From Saprospiraceae bacterium (lineage in GTDB: Bacteria > Bacteroidota > Bacteroidia > Chitinophagales > Saprospiraceae), in the NCBI GenBank assembly GCA_014379065.1, contig JACMMM010000673.1, forward strand, positions 1 to 8,639: 8,639 nt of DNA. Direction: 5' to 3'. Position numbers and translations under genes: made by a program. Below the pieces are notes generated by a model. That model did no database searches and was not told the origin of the DNA. It worked only from the letters and a program-made list of their open reading frames with translations. Of the stretch, positions 1 to 7,076 are shown piece after piece (positions within the stretch are counted from its first letter, which is position 1; each line of letters begins with the position of its first letter).

Positions 1-54
1 AGTCTGGGAAAAACAAGATGAACGGCCTAGCGGTGACATTTTAATGCCATCCGG

Positions 55-81
55 GTGTGCGGGGTCACAAGACCCGCGCAC
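55..81. repeat. GC-rich imperfect palindrome downstream of the HlyD-like gene
   Basis: The arms at 55-66 and 71-81 are complementary apart from one G-T type mismatch and one extra G; the loop is ACAA. The hairpin lies about 100 bases beyond the stop of the minus-strand HlyD-like gene. It could be a weak terminator for that gene, but no clear T-run follows on the minus strand. It could equally be a copy of a dispersed palindrome, like the others in this window. Only the base pairing is seen; the role is open. Confidence 0.45.
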
Positions 82-176
82 GGCGGATTACAAAACGGAG
101 CATTTTGGCCACTTTCGGATCGTTATGCTCAGTTTTATATTTTCCTGTTTTGCGGTTTTGCTGTTTAAAACATCTT

Positions 177-1487
177 TCATCGTTTAAACCCCGATGTCAC
201 CTGCTCCAGCACTCGCTCCAAAAAGCCTTTGTCGTTGGTCACGATTTCAGCCGTGCCAAGCAATTGCTGCTCAAAAGGAATCTCTTTTTGAAAACTGGTG
301 AGCAATTTGCCTGAGGAGGAAATCTGAATGCTGTCTATCTTGATCGTGTATTCCCGGTTTTTAGGCACCGCCGATTTAGAGGCGACCCTCCCTGAAATGG
401 TGCCAAATTCCTGATAGGGATAATTGTCCAATTTCATAATCACGGGCAGGCCCTTGGTTACTTTCCCACTTTTTTCTACGGCCAGCAACACCCGACCCAC
501 GATCTCGTCCTGGTTTTGCGGCACAATGGTCATCACGATCTCACCCTCACGAACAAACTGCTGGAGCGTTAGGCCATTGAACACCGCCCGACCTGCGAGG
601 GGCGCAACGAGCACATAAGTTTGTGTCCATTTGTCAATGCCGCTGCGCAACGCATGGAGGCTGGCAAGCAAGCGGGTGGATGATGAAGAGGTGTTTTCCT
701 GTTGGCCAAAATTGGCCGAGTTGATGTTGCTCCGAAGACTAATGACCTCGCGGTTTTTTTCCAAAATGTTGCTTTCGTGAACGTCACGTTCATTGGCTAT
801 ACTCGAAACTTTTTGTCGTTCTTCTTCCAAATTAATCTCAGAAATAATGCCTTGCTTGAACAAGTCTTTTTGCCTTTCATAAAAGACCTCTGCAATTTTC
901 AAATCTTCGTTACTGCGTTTCAAAGCCTTTTGTTCAAAAGTGATGCTTTGCTCCAACTGCTTGATTTGCATTTGAATAGACCCGATATTGGATTGGACAG
1001 AACTGCTTCGGCTCTCCCGACCAAATTTAAAATCCTCCAAATCGCGCACAAAAACCGCGTAGTCTGATTGCAATTCGCCAAGGCTAAGACTGTCGGGGTA
1101 CCGCAATTGGCGAAAACCCTCCATGGATAGGTTTTGCCATTGCGCCACGAGTAAGTCGAGTCGGTGCACATCAGCATAACGGGCTGTGTTTTGCAAAACG
1201 GCCAGGGGTTGTTTTTCAACAACCAAGGCGGTGTCTTTTGTCAAAAGTAGGGCAACCCGGCCATCCGTTCGCGCCACAACCTCTACTGGAGGCTCAGCCG
1301 TGGTGATACTGAGTTTGTCGCTCGTCACCATATCGGGGTAGCGGACAAACCATGCCACGCACATCAAAAACGCAAAGCCGAGTAGCACAAAAAAAGTGCC
1401 CCAGCGAACGAGCCAGCTGGGCGGGGTGCCGAGTATTTCTTGCACCTCTTCAGAGCGGAGTTCTACAAAATTTCGTTCTTCTGCCAT
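177..1487 (-). CDS. HlyD family secretion / periplasmic adaptor protein
   Basis: This is a membrane-fusion (adaptor) protein expected to link an inner-membrane transporter to an outer-membrane channel for export. The 436 residues follow the family plan: a short cytosolic N-terminus (ELRSEEVQEILG, 9-20), one membrane segment at about 28-48, the first half of a lipoyl-like domain at about 68-100, a long hairpin of predicted coiled coil at about 155-258, the second lipoyl half at about 291-325 (VLVAPLAGRAVFNG) and a C-terminal beta-barrel region with GTAEIVTNDKGFLERV near the end. The length is normal for the family. In Bacteroidota such proteins usually partner a peptidase-containing ABC transporter; none is visible here, and it may lie left of the window. 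The start codon is four bases from a heptamer repeat array, so the leader reads CAGTCAA-AAAA-ATG with no Shine-Dalgarno. The minus-strand gene upstream is a conserved unknown, so the cargo cannot be named. Confidence 0.9.
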   Translation of the reverse strand: MAEERNFVELRSEEVQEILGTPPSWLVRWGTFFVLLGFAFLMCVAWFVRYPDMVTSDKLSITTAEPPVEVVARTDGRVALLLTKDTALVVEKQPLAVLQNTARYADVHRLDLLVAQWQNLSMEGFRQLRYPDSLSLGELQSDYAVFVRDLEDFKFGRESRSSSVQSNIGSIQMQIKQLEQSITFEQKALKRSNEDLKIAEVFYERQKDLFKQGIISEINLEEERQKVSSIANERDVHESNILEKNREVISLRSNINSANFGQQENTSSSSTRLLASLHALRSGIDKWTQTYVLVAPLAGRAVFNGLTLQQFVREGEIVMTIVPQNQDEIVGRVLLAVEKSGKVTKGLPVIMKLDNYPYQEFGTISGRVASKSAVPKNREYTIKIDSIQISSSGKLLTSFQKEIPFEQQLLGTAEIVTNDKGFLERVLEQVTSGFKR

Positions 1488-1491
1488 TTTT

Positions 1492-1631
1492 TTGACTGTT
1501 GACTGTTGACTGTTGACTGTTGACTGTTGACTGTTGACTGTTGACCGTTAACTGTTGACCGTTGACCGTTGACTGTTGACCGTTGACCGTTGACCGTTGA
1601 CCGTTGACTGTTGACCGTTGAGCGTTGACCG
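1492..1631 (+). repeat. Tandem array of 20 heptamers (TTGACYG)
   Basis: This is the left arm of element 1. Exactly 140 bases divide into 20 seven-base units with no slippage of register. Units 1-7 are all TTGACTG; unit 8 and most later ones are TTGACCG, with TTGACTG recurring at units 12 and 17, TTAACTG at unit 9 and TTGAGCG at unit 19. A seven-base unit is not a multiple of three, so a change in copy number would shift any reading frame. Here the array lies in an untranslated leader, so copy number would change spacing and RNA structure instead. Confidence 0.95.
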
Positions 1632-1722
1632 TTTCATCCTCAGAATCTCCGTTTTCTATCAGTCAATGGTCAACGGTTAATTGTCAATGGTCAACAGTCA
1701 ACGGTTAATTGTCAACGGTCAA
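1492..1722. repeat. Heptamer-armed inverted element 1 (20 direct + 9 inverted units)
   Basis: The plus strand carries 20 uninterrupted heptamers at 1492-1631 (mostly TTGACTG or TTGACCG, with single TTAACTG and TTGAGCG variants). A 28-base unique stretch follows at 1632-1659, then nine heptamers of the reverse complement type at 1660-1722 (CAGTCAA, TGGTCAA, CGGTTAA, TTGTCAA, CGGTCAA). The element fills the whole gap between two minus-strand genes. Its right end supplies the TGA stop of the upstream gene and its left end lies four bases from the ATG of the HlyD-like gene. Transcribed RNA could fold into a long imperfect hairpin. The first seven units are identical and the rest diverge, which suggests recent growth at the end nearest the HlyD-like start. 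Confidence 0.95.
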
Positions 1723-2306
1723 CCCGCCAAGCGTCGAATCCTTCCCAACACCATCGCTTCAATTAATTGAAACACGACAAGCGGCTTTTGGGTGCGCCAT
1801 ATAATATCGTTGTATTCCTCCCCAAAATGCGTATATAGTTGCATTCTCGCATCGTGCATCTCTTCTTCCACATGCTTTCTTGTATTCAATAAAGCAATCC
1901 AGCCACCTTCTTCGTGTACTTCCTCAGCCCATTCTGCGTAGTAGTCGTCATCGGGAGAAGCGTGGAAATTGAGCACATTTTCACAAAAAAACACAAACTT
2001 TGAAATGCCTTTGCGCATCATGAGGTCAGCGACATTGCGCTTGAGAAACATAATGTCGTTGTGGAGCGTGTCATTCCATTCGCCAAGAAGTTCGAGGAGC
2101 GCGAAGCCTTCGTCATAGTCTACAAAAAGGATTTTCCCATACAAAGTGGAAGATCCGAAAGCATCCCACTGAGGATGAATATAATAGTTGTACAGGCTGT
2201 GTGTGTATTCGAATTCGCTGTAAGTGCGGCCAAAAAAAGGCGAGCGTACATCTTCTTCAGCAATGTAAAGATCGCGCCAGCGGAAATGAGGTTCTATGTC
2301 GTGCAT
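1719..2306 (-). CDS. Conserved hypothetical protein, cytosolic, function unknown
   Basis: I do not recognise a named family. The 195-residue product has no signal peptide or membrane segment, is rich in acidic and aromatic residues, and reads as a compact cytosolic protein. Recognisable stretches are MHDIEPHFRWRDLYIAEED at the N-terminus, HPQWDAFGSSTLYGKILF (about 44-61), LLGEWNDTLHNDIMFLKRNV (about 73-92) and EEGGWIALLN (about 132-141). The ordinary composition and uniform codon use suggest a real gene. The start is the first ATG after a plausible A-rich leader, and the next upstream gene is divergent. The stop codon TGA at 1719-1721 lies inside the last heptamer of repeat element 1, so the repeat fixes the C-terminus (...RIRRLAG). 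The HlyD-like gene lies downstream on the same strand, 231 bases away, so co-transcription through the repeat is possible. Confidence 0.8.
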   Translation of the reverse strand: MHDIEPHFRWRDLYIAEEDVRSPFFGRTYSEFEYTHSLYNYYIHPQWDAFGSSTLYGKILFVDYDEGFALLELLGEWNDTLHNDIMFLKRNVADLMMRKGISKFVFFCENVLNFHASPDDDYYAEWAEEVHEEGGWIALLNTRKHVEEEMHDARMQLYTHFGEEYNDIIWRTQKPLVVFQLIEAMVLGRIRRLAG

Positions 2307-2456
2307 GGTATCGGTTTTAGCTTTTGCAAAGTTCGCTTTTTCTAGAAAATTTTTGTCGAAGCAACCCCATTCCAGTAAGCACGTCTTTTTCCTTACAATG
2401 CAATGACAAAAGGGGCGTTATTCGCCCGTCAAAATTTCAATACGCAACTACTACTC
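2307..2456. promoter_or_regulatory. Divergent intergenic region, presumed promoters both ways
   Basis: This gap separates the start of the minus-strand unknown gene from the chosen start of the plus-strand outer-membrane protein gene, so promoters for both should lie here. I could not identify a convincing Bacteroidota sigma-type pair (TTG / TAnnTTTG); TAGCTTTTG near 2318 is one base off the -7 consensus. A small hairpin with arms GGGCG (2413-2417) and CGCCC (2423-2427) would lie in the leader of the outer-membrane protein gene. The assignment rests on gene arrangement, not on a clear motif. Confidence 0.35.
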
Positions 2457-5276
2457 ATGAAAATCAATCTCTATTCCCTCTTTAGCCTAGCTCTCCTTTT
2501 CTTTTCTCTTGCTCTTTTTGGTCAAAACCCCGCACGTATTACCATCAAAGGTGTGGTAGCCGACACAACGGGTGAGCTAACGGCATTCGCTACGGTGATG
2601 TTGTTGAACTCGAAGGACTCAACGCTCATCAATTTTACACGAAGCGGGAATGAGGGCGAATTTTCTTTCAAAAACATAAAAAATACCCCATATCTGCTCA
2701 AAGTCTCTTATGTTGGTCACTTGCCCTTGCAGCAATATTTGCCTGCTTCGACCACTGAAATCAATGACGTTGGCACCCTCAAAATCAAGCCCATTACCTC
2801 TGAATTGCTCGAAGTGGTGGTACGTGCGGCAAAAGCCACACTGAGCATTCGGGGCGACACGATTGAATACGACGCGTCTTCGTTCAAAGTCCCGCCAGGT
2901 TCCACGGTGGAAGATTTGTTGCGGCGACTGCCGGGCATTGACGTGGATGCAGATGGCAACATCAAGGCACAAGGAAAGGATGTGAAACGAGTATATGTGG
3001 ATGGGAAAACTTTTTTTGGCGACGATCCTAAAGCTGCCACCAAAAACCTTGGCGCAGAGACTATATCCAAGGTTCAGGTTTACAATGAATCTTCTGAGCA
3101 ATCAAAACTGACGGGTGTGGACGACGGTAAAAAAGAAAAAGCGATGAACCTCGAACTCAAGGAAGAGTACAAAAAAGGATCATTTGGCAAGGTTACGGCT
3201 GCAGTGGGCACCGAAGAGCGATGGGCTGGGAGAGGAAGTTTCAATAGATTTAACGAAAAAGAGCAACTGTCGTTCATCGGTTTTGGCAACAACATCAACC
3301 AAACAGGTGTCAACTGGGAAGATTACGGCGAATTCAAAGGCCAAAACACCTATGGAGACTTCGATAATGGCGATTTTGGATTTGGAGGACAAAATTATTA
3401 CATGATAGGAGGCGGGGGCGACGACTCTCCCTTCAATAATTTTGACGGGCGCGGCTTCACCACAAACTACGGGGGTGGCACCAACTACAATTACGACCAC
3501 AAAAAAGTGAAGATAAACGCCAGTTATTTTTACAAGGAAACAAGCTTAGAGCTCGAACAATTTACCAACCGTCAAAATTTCCTGCCCGATACTACTTTCT
3601 TCGATGAAAATTCCTTGAACAAGACCGACTTTAGGGGCAGCCATAGTGTCAGCACACGCCTGAATTACGAAATAGACTCAAGCGATTTAATCATCTTAAA
3701 AGCAGAAACTCGTTTTAGCAATTCGCATGCTACATCGCTTGAAAGCCAATCATTCTCTGACGAATCGAAGATGCTAACGAACAATCTCACGCTCAACAAC
3801 GGCAGCGACTTGGAAGCATGGCGTGTGTCGAGTACGGCTATTTATCGTCACCGATTTAAGAAAAAAGGTCGCTCCTTTGCGCTTAGCGCAGGTTACAACA
3901 ATAGCCAAACCGACGGGTCAGAAACGCTTTCTTCTGATAACCAATACTTGCTGACGGGTAGGATTACGCAAACCCGCCTGCTCAACGCCAATGCCAGCCA
4001 CACCCAACAACTTAAATCCAGCGCACTTTTTACCGAGCCGATTTCAAAAAAATGGTTCTCGGAAAGCTTCATCAATTTCAGCCAAACCAACAACGATCTG
4101 AATCGCCCCACAAGCGACCCGGAGAACAATAATCAACGCATTGACAGTCTTAGCATTTATTTTGAACAAGAAGTGCAGTACGCCCGCATTGGCTCCAGCG
4201 TTCGCTATTCAAATGATGGGCTGAATGTATCCGCTGGCCTTGCTGCACAGCAGCTTAAACTGGGCGGCACTTATTCCGTAGATAAAGGATTGCCACTGCT
4301 GGCCCCTCCATTGAGCCAAAAATATTTGAATTTGATCCCTAATCTGGACGTTGAATACCAACTTCCCAACGATATGTGGCTAAGCGGCAATTACAGTTAC
4401 AGCGTGACGGAGCCGCAAATCGGGGATCTTCAACCCGCCCCCATCGTTACGAACCCGCTTTATCGCGTGGAGGGCAATCCCGATTTACAACCACAACGTT
4501 CGCATAACTTTGGCGGCCACATGAACTACTGGAATTCTGGCAGCATGGCGAACTTTGGCTTGGGCGTTGATTACAATCTTTACGACACCCAAATCGCTTA
4601 TAGCCAAACCATTGAGTTTATTGATTCGCTTGGCGCACGCACCACTTCGCGCCCCGAGAATGTGTCGGGCGGGCGAAGTTTTAATACTTATATTTGGTCG
4701 GGCATCCCCATTATAAAGACCAAATTGACGGTCAATTTTAATCCAAGCATATACATTAACCGTACGCCCTCTTTTATCAACGGCGAAGAAAATGAGACGT
4801 TCAATCAGAGCTACAATCTGCGCCTTGGCTTCAACTACACGCCTTCACCGAAACTCATCGCCGGACTGAACGGCAACGCCCGTTTCAACAACATTGATTA
4901 CTCGGTACAAAGCGAACAAAACCAGAAAATCCGGAGTTACGGCTCCGATGCTTCTATCAAGTGGCAATTCTTGGACAAAATGTTTTTGGAAAGCAATTTA
5001 AATTACAACCTGTTTCAGAACGAACGCTTTGGGTTCGACCAAAGCACCGCCATTTGGAACGCATCGGTCCGTCGGCTTTTTGGCAAAAACAACAGAATCG
5101 AGGTTCGACTTGCTGCATTTGACTTGCTCAACCAGCGCCTCAATATTAACCAAAGCGGCTCGCAGAATTATGTCATATATTCAACAGCCCCCACGTTGGC
5201 GCGTTATTTCATGCTCAGTGTGAGCTACAATGTGCGTGGCTACGAGAACAAATTGAAGAAAAATGATTGGTGGTAG
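2457..5276 (+). CDS. Outer-membrane beta-barrel protein (TonB-receptor-like, OMP_b-brl_3 type) with CarboxypepD_reg-like domain
   Basis: This is a large outer-membrane barrel resembling TonB-dependent receptors, and its substrate cannot be read from sequence. I chose ATG 2457 over ATG 2403 because it puts a clean signal peptide at the N-terminus (MKINLYSLFSLALLFFSLALFG, cleavage likely before Q23); the upstream ATG would add 18 residues before it. In the 939-residue form, 28-110 is a carboxypeptidase-regulatory-like beta-sandwich (ITIKGVVADTTGE, TLINFTRSGNEGEFSF). Residues 117-240 are plug-like (VEDLLRRLPGIDVDADGNI, VYVDGKTFFGDDPKAAT), and the rest alternates polar/aromatic barrel strands with a Gly/Asn-rich loop at about 305-345. 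It ends in WW, an aromatic C-terminus normal for outer-membrane proteins. Length is typical of the family. No SusD partner is present, which argues against a polysaccharide utilisation SusCD pair. The stop is followed within nine bases by repeat element 2. Confidence 0.88.
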   Translation: MKINLYSLFSLALLFFSLALFGQNPARITIKGVVADTTGELTAFATVMLLNSKDSTLINFTRSGNEGEFSFKNIKNTPYLLKVSYVGHLPLQQYLPASTTEINDVGTLKIKPITSELLEVVVRAAKATLSIRGDTIEYDASSFKVPPGSTVEDLLRRLPGIDVDADGNIKAQGKDVKRVYVDGKTFFGDDPKAATKNLGAETISKVQVYNESSEQSKLTGVDDGKKEKAMNLELKEEYKKGSFGKVTAAVGTEERWAGRGSFNRFNEKEQLSFIGFGNNINQTGVNWEDYGEFKGQNTYGDFDNGDFGFGGQNYYMIGGGGDDSPFNNFDGRGFTTNYGGGTNYNYDHKKVKINASYFYKETSLELEQFTNRQNFLPDTTFFDENSLNKTDFRGSHSVSTRLNYEIDSSDLIILKAETRFSNSHATSLESQSFSDESKMLTNNLTLNNGSDLEAWRVSSTAIYRHRFKKKGRSFALSAGYNNSQTDGSETLSSDNQYLLTGRITQTRLLNANASHTQQLKSSALFTEPISKKWFSESFINFSQTNNDLNRPTSDPENNNQRIDSLSIYFEQEVQYARIGSSVRYSNDGLNVSAGLAAQQLKLGGTYSVDKGLPLLAPPLSQKYLNLIPNLDVEYQLPNDMWLSGNYSYSVTEPQIGDLQPAPIVTNPLYRVEGNPDLQPQRSHNFGGHMNYWNSGSMANFGLGVDYNLYDTQIAYSQTIEFIDSLGARTTSRPENVSGGRSFNTYIWSGIPIIKTKLTVNFNPSIYINRTPSFINGEENETFNQSYNLRLGFNYTPSPKLIAGLNGNARFNNIDYSVQSEQNQKIRSYGSDASIKWQFLDKMFLESNLNYNLFQNERFGFDQSTAIWNASVRRLFGKNNRIEVRLAAFDLLNQRLNINQSGSQNYVIYSTAPTLARYFMLSVSYNVRGYENKLKKNDWW

Positions 5277-5284
5277 CCGAGACG

Positions 5285-5451
5285 TTGACTATTGACTATT
5301 GACCGTTGACATTCGACGTTGGACATGCGCTAAAGCGAAACCGTCCTTGCAAAAATCTGGGGCAATTTTTTGAGAACAAACCCGTTTTCCAGCTTTCAAT
5401 TTTTGCCCTTAGCCAACGGTCAATAGCCAACGGTCAATAGTCAATAGTCAA
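5285..5451. repeat. Heptamer-armed inverted element 2 (6 direct + 6 inverted units)
   Basis: Six heptamers at 5285-5326 (TTGACTA twice, TTGACCG, TTGACAT, then decayed TCGACGT and TGGACAT) face six inverted heptamers at 5410-5451 (TAGCCAA, CGGTCAA, TAGCCAA, CGGTCAA, TAGTCAA twice) across an 83-base loop. Positions 5285-5308 and 5428-5451 are perfect reverse complements over 24 bases. As in element 1, the TTGAC arm comes first in the direction of transcription and the GTCAA arm ends shortly before the next start codon, here 13 bases before ATG 5465. No coding potential is apparent in the loop. It could act as a terminator or attenuator, or be a selfish repeat; the sequence does not decide. Confidence 0.93.
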
Positions 5452-5464
5452 AAGTCTGCCCTTT

Positions 5465-6415
5465 ATGTCTTTCAAATTCAAGCTGTTCGCTTCGATATTT
5501 CTATTTCTGCCGCTGATGCTGGCGGCTCAAAAAAAACCAAAAACTGTGCCTGCAAGTCAGCCTACCGCTGAGGCGATTCTGGACTTGCAGGGCCTAGAGG
5601 ACACACTTGGCGTGTTGGGTTATGCCATCGTCAACGATTCCGTGGAAGCAGAGCGCTTCGCAGCGTGTCGGGTATTTATTACTACGCTTGTACGGACTTT
5701 GAAGATCGAAAACTCGTTCAATTATCCTTTTGAGCAGTTGCGCAGCGTCTCTATCCTAACCCCCCCTGACAGCAGTTTTCGGATTTTTACCTGGCAACTT
5801 TTTGTCAATGACTCCAGCTATCGTTACTATGGCACTATTCAGATGAACGAGCGCAAACTAAAAATGTACCCGCTCATTGACCGCAGTTTCGAGATGCCCA
5901 GATTCCCCTCTAATGAAGTGCTCCCGCCCGAACGTTGGTATGGCGCGCTTTACTTCAACCTCCGTCAATTCGACACCAAACAAGGCCGCAAATACCTGCT
6001 TTTTGGGTATGATGCTTTTGAGTTTTTTGAAAAGAGAAAACTGTTGGACGTGCTGAGCTTTAACAAAGAGGGGAAACCAGAATTCGGTGCAGCTGTTTTT
6101 GAAAAGCCCGATGCCCCGCCAGAACACAGGGTTTGTGTCCAATATTCTTCAGATGCCAAGGTGAAAATGAACTGGGACGAGCAATATCAGATGATTCTTT
6201 ACGATCACCTCATCTCTTTTCCTAGTCCTTACGGGCGAGACATGACTCAAGTGCCCGACGGTAGTTACGACGGCTACAAATTTGAAAAGGGACACTGGAA
6301 ATACGTGGATAAGGTTTTCGACGACAAACAAAAAGATGTGCCCTTTCCCGAACCGGTTTTGGATTCCCGAAAGGGCAACGATATTTTGGGCAAGAAAAAG
6401 AAAAACAGGGGTTAA
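5465..6415 (+). CDS. Secreted/periplasmic protein of unknown function
   Basis: I do not recognise the family. The 316-residue product starts with a signal peptide (MSFKFKLFASIFLFLPLMLAA, cleavage likely before QKK at 22) and has no lipobox cysteine and no further membrane segment, so it is predicted to be periplasmic or exported. After a short polar linker, the mature part carries aromatic-rich segments such as RYYGTIQMNERKLKMYPLID and WYGALYFNLRQF, then YLLFGYDAFEFFEKRKLLDVL, compatible with a beta-rich fold. The C-terminus is strongly basic (LGKKKKNRG). The start is the only one that gives a signal peptide, and its leader (AAAAGTCTGCCCTTT) follows directly on repeat element 2. The methyltransferase gene begins 22 bases after the stop, so the two are probably co-transcribed, although no functional link is obvious. 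Confidence 0.8.
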   Translation: MSFKFKLFASIFLFLPLMLAAQKKPKTVPASQPTAEAILDLQGLEDTLGVLGYAIVNDSVEAERFAACRVFITTLVRTLKIENSFNYPFEQLRSVSILTPPDSSFRIFTWQLFVNDSSYRYYGTIQMNERKLKMYPLIDRSFEMPRFPSNEVLPPERWYGALYFNLRQFDTKQGRKYLLFGYDAFEFFEKRKLLDVLSFNKEGKPEFGAAVFEKPDAPPEHRVCVQYSSDAKVKMNWDEQYQMILYDHLISFPSPYGRDMTQVPDGSYDGYKFEKGHWKYVDKVFDDKQKDVPFPEPVLDSRKGNDILGKKKKNRG

Positions 6416-6437
6416 AAAAGTTAATTGAAACACCATC

Positions 6438-7076
6438 ATGAGCCTGCGTTGGCGAATCGCACAGTTTTTTGAAATCCGATGGTGGCGGCATTACCTATCC
6501 GGGAAAGAGAAAACGGTCTATTTAGATTGGAAAAAAAACTACTGGCAAGAGTTTTTAAAACAAATAGAAATAGAACTTATGCCGGGCGGAAAAGTGCTCG
6601 ACGCAGGCTGTGGCCCGGCTGGGGTTTTTATGGTTTTGACCCATCAGAAAGTGGACGCAGTAGACCCTTTGCTCGATGAATACTGTCAGAAAATCCCTCA
6701 TTTTCAAGCTATTGATTACCCCAACACACGTTTTTTTTGTCAGGCTATCGAAACGTATTTTCCTGATTACCAATATGATATAGTTTTTTGCCTCAATGCG
6801 GTCAACCATGTAGCAGATCTCGATGGTTGCTTTGATCGTTTGGCTGCCTTGACGAAGCCAGGCGGCACTTTGGTGCTTTCTGTGGATGCCCACAATTCCC
6901 CGTTTCTCAAGCGTGTTTTTCGATTGTTCCCCGGCGATATTCTTCACCCGCATCAACACGATTTGGTTGAATACAAAGCCATGCTAACCGAACGGGGTTT
7001 TAGCATACAAAGGAGCGTTCTGATAAAAAAAGAGTGGATTTTTGGGTATTGGGCGATCCTCGCCAAAATGAAATGA
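6438..7076 (+). CDS. Class I SAM-dependent methyltransferase
   Basis: This is predicted to transfer a methyl group from S-adenosylmethionine in the cytosol; the acceptor is unknown. The 212-residue product has the Rossmann-type motifs in order: motif I VLDAGCGPAG (53-62), the acidic residue ending strand 2 in VDAVDP (72-77), motif II YDIVFCLNAVNHV (113-125) and motif III LTKPGGTLVLSV (138-149), matching Methyltransf_11-like enzymes such as UbiE/COQ5 relatives. The His-rich HPHQHDLVEY stretch (170-179) may line the acceptor site. No membrane segment is evident. The leader before ATG 6438 is A-rich without a Shine-Dalgarno, and the gap to the upstream gene is 22 bases, suggesting one operon. 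The last codons (AKMK-stop) lie inside the left arm of the long inverted repeat at 7061-7148. Confidence 0.9.
   Translation: MSLRWRIAQFFEIRWWRHYLSGKEKTVYLDWKKNYWQEFLKQIEIELMPGGKVLDAGCGPAGVFMVLTHQKVDAVDPLLDEYCQKIPHFQAIDYPNTRFFCQAIETYFPDYQYDIVFCLNAVNHVADLDGCFDRLAALTKPGGTLVLSVDAHNSPFLKRVFRLFPGDILHPHQHDLVEYKAMLTERGFSIQRSVLIKKEWIFGYWAILAKMK

Noticed and set aside
57..314. Plus-strand 85-residue open frame
   Set aside because: It runs largely antisense to the well-supported HlyD-like gene and through the hairpin at 55-81, and its product has no protein-like features.
1492..1722. Possible CRISPR array
   Set aside because: The units are seven bases long, contiguous and without spacers; CRISPR repeats are 23-47 bases separated by unique spacers.
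177..2306. A complete bacteriocin or type I secretion locus
   Set aside because: Only the adaptor is present; no ABC transporter, outer-membrane channel or double-glycine precursor peptide is visible in the window.
2412..2428. Hairpin GGGCG-TTATT-CGCCC as a rho-independent terminator
   Set aside because: On the plus strand it lacks a T-run and sits in the leader of a gene; on the minus strand there is no upstream gene for it to end. It may still be a leader structure.
2403..2456. Upstream in-frame ATG as the start of the large outer-membrane protein
   Set aside because: It would place 18 residues ahead of a clean signal peptide that begins at ATG 2457; the stretch also contains a small hairpin and looks like leader DNA.
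2619..3500. Several minus-strand open frames of 77-160 residues
   Set aside because: All lie antisense to the outer-membrane protein gene, whose domain sequence is clear; they are frame shadows.
2457..5276. SusC-type polysaccharide utilisation receptor
   Set aside because: No SusD partner or glycan enzymes are nearby, and the sequence matches the OMP_b-brl_3 style (VYVDGKTFFGDDPK) rather than SusC.
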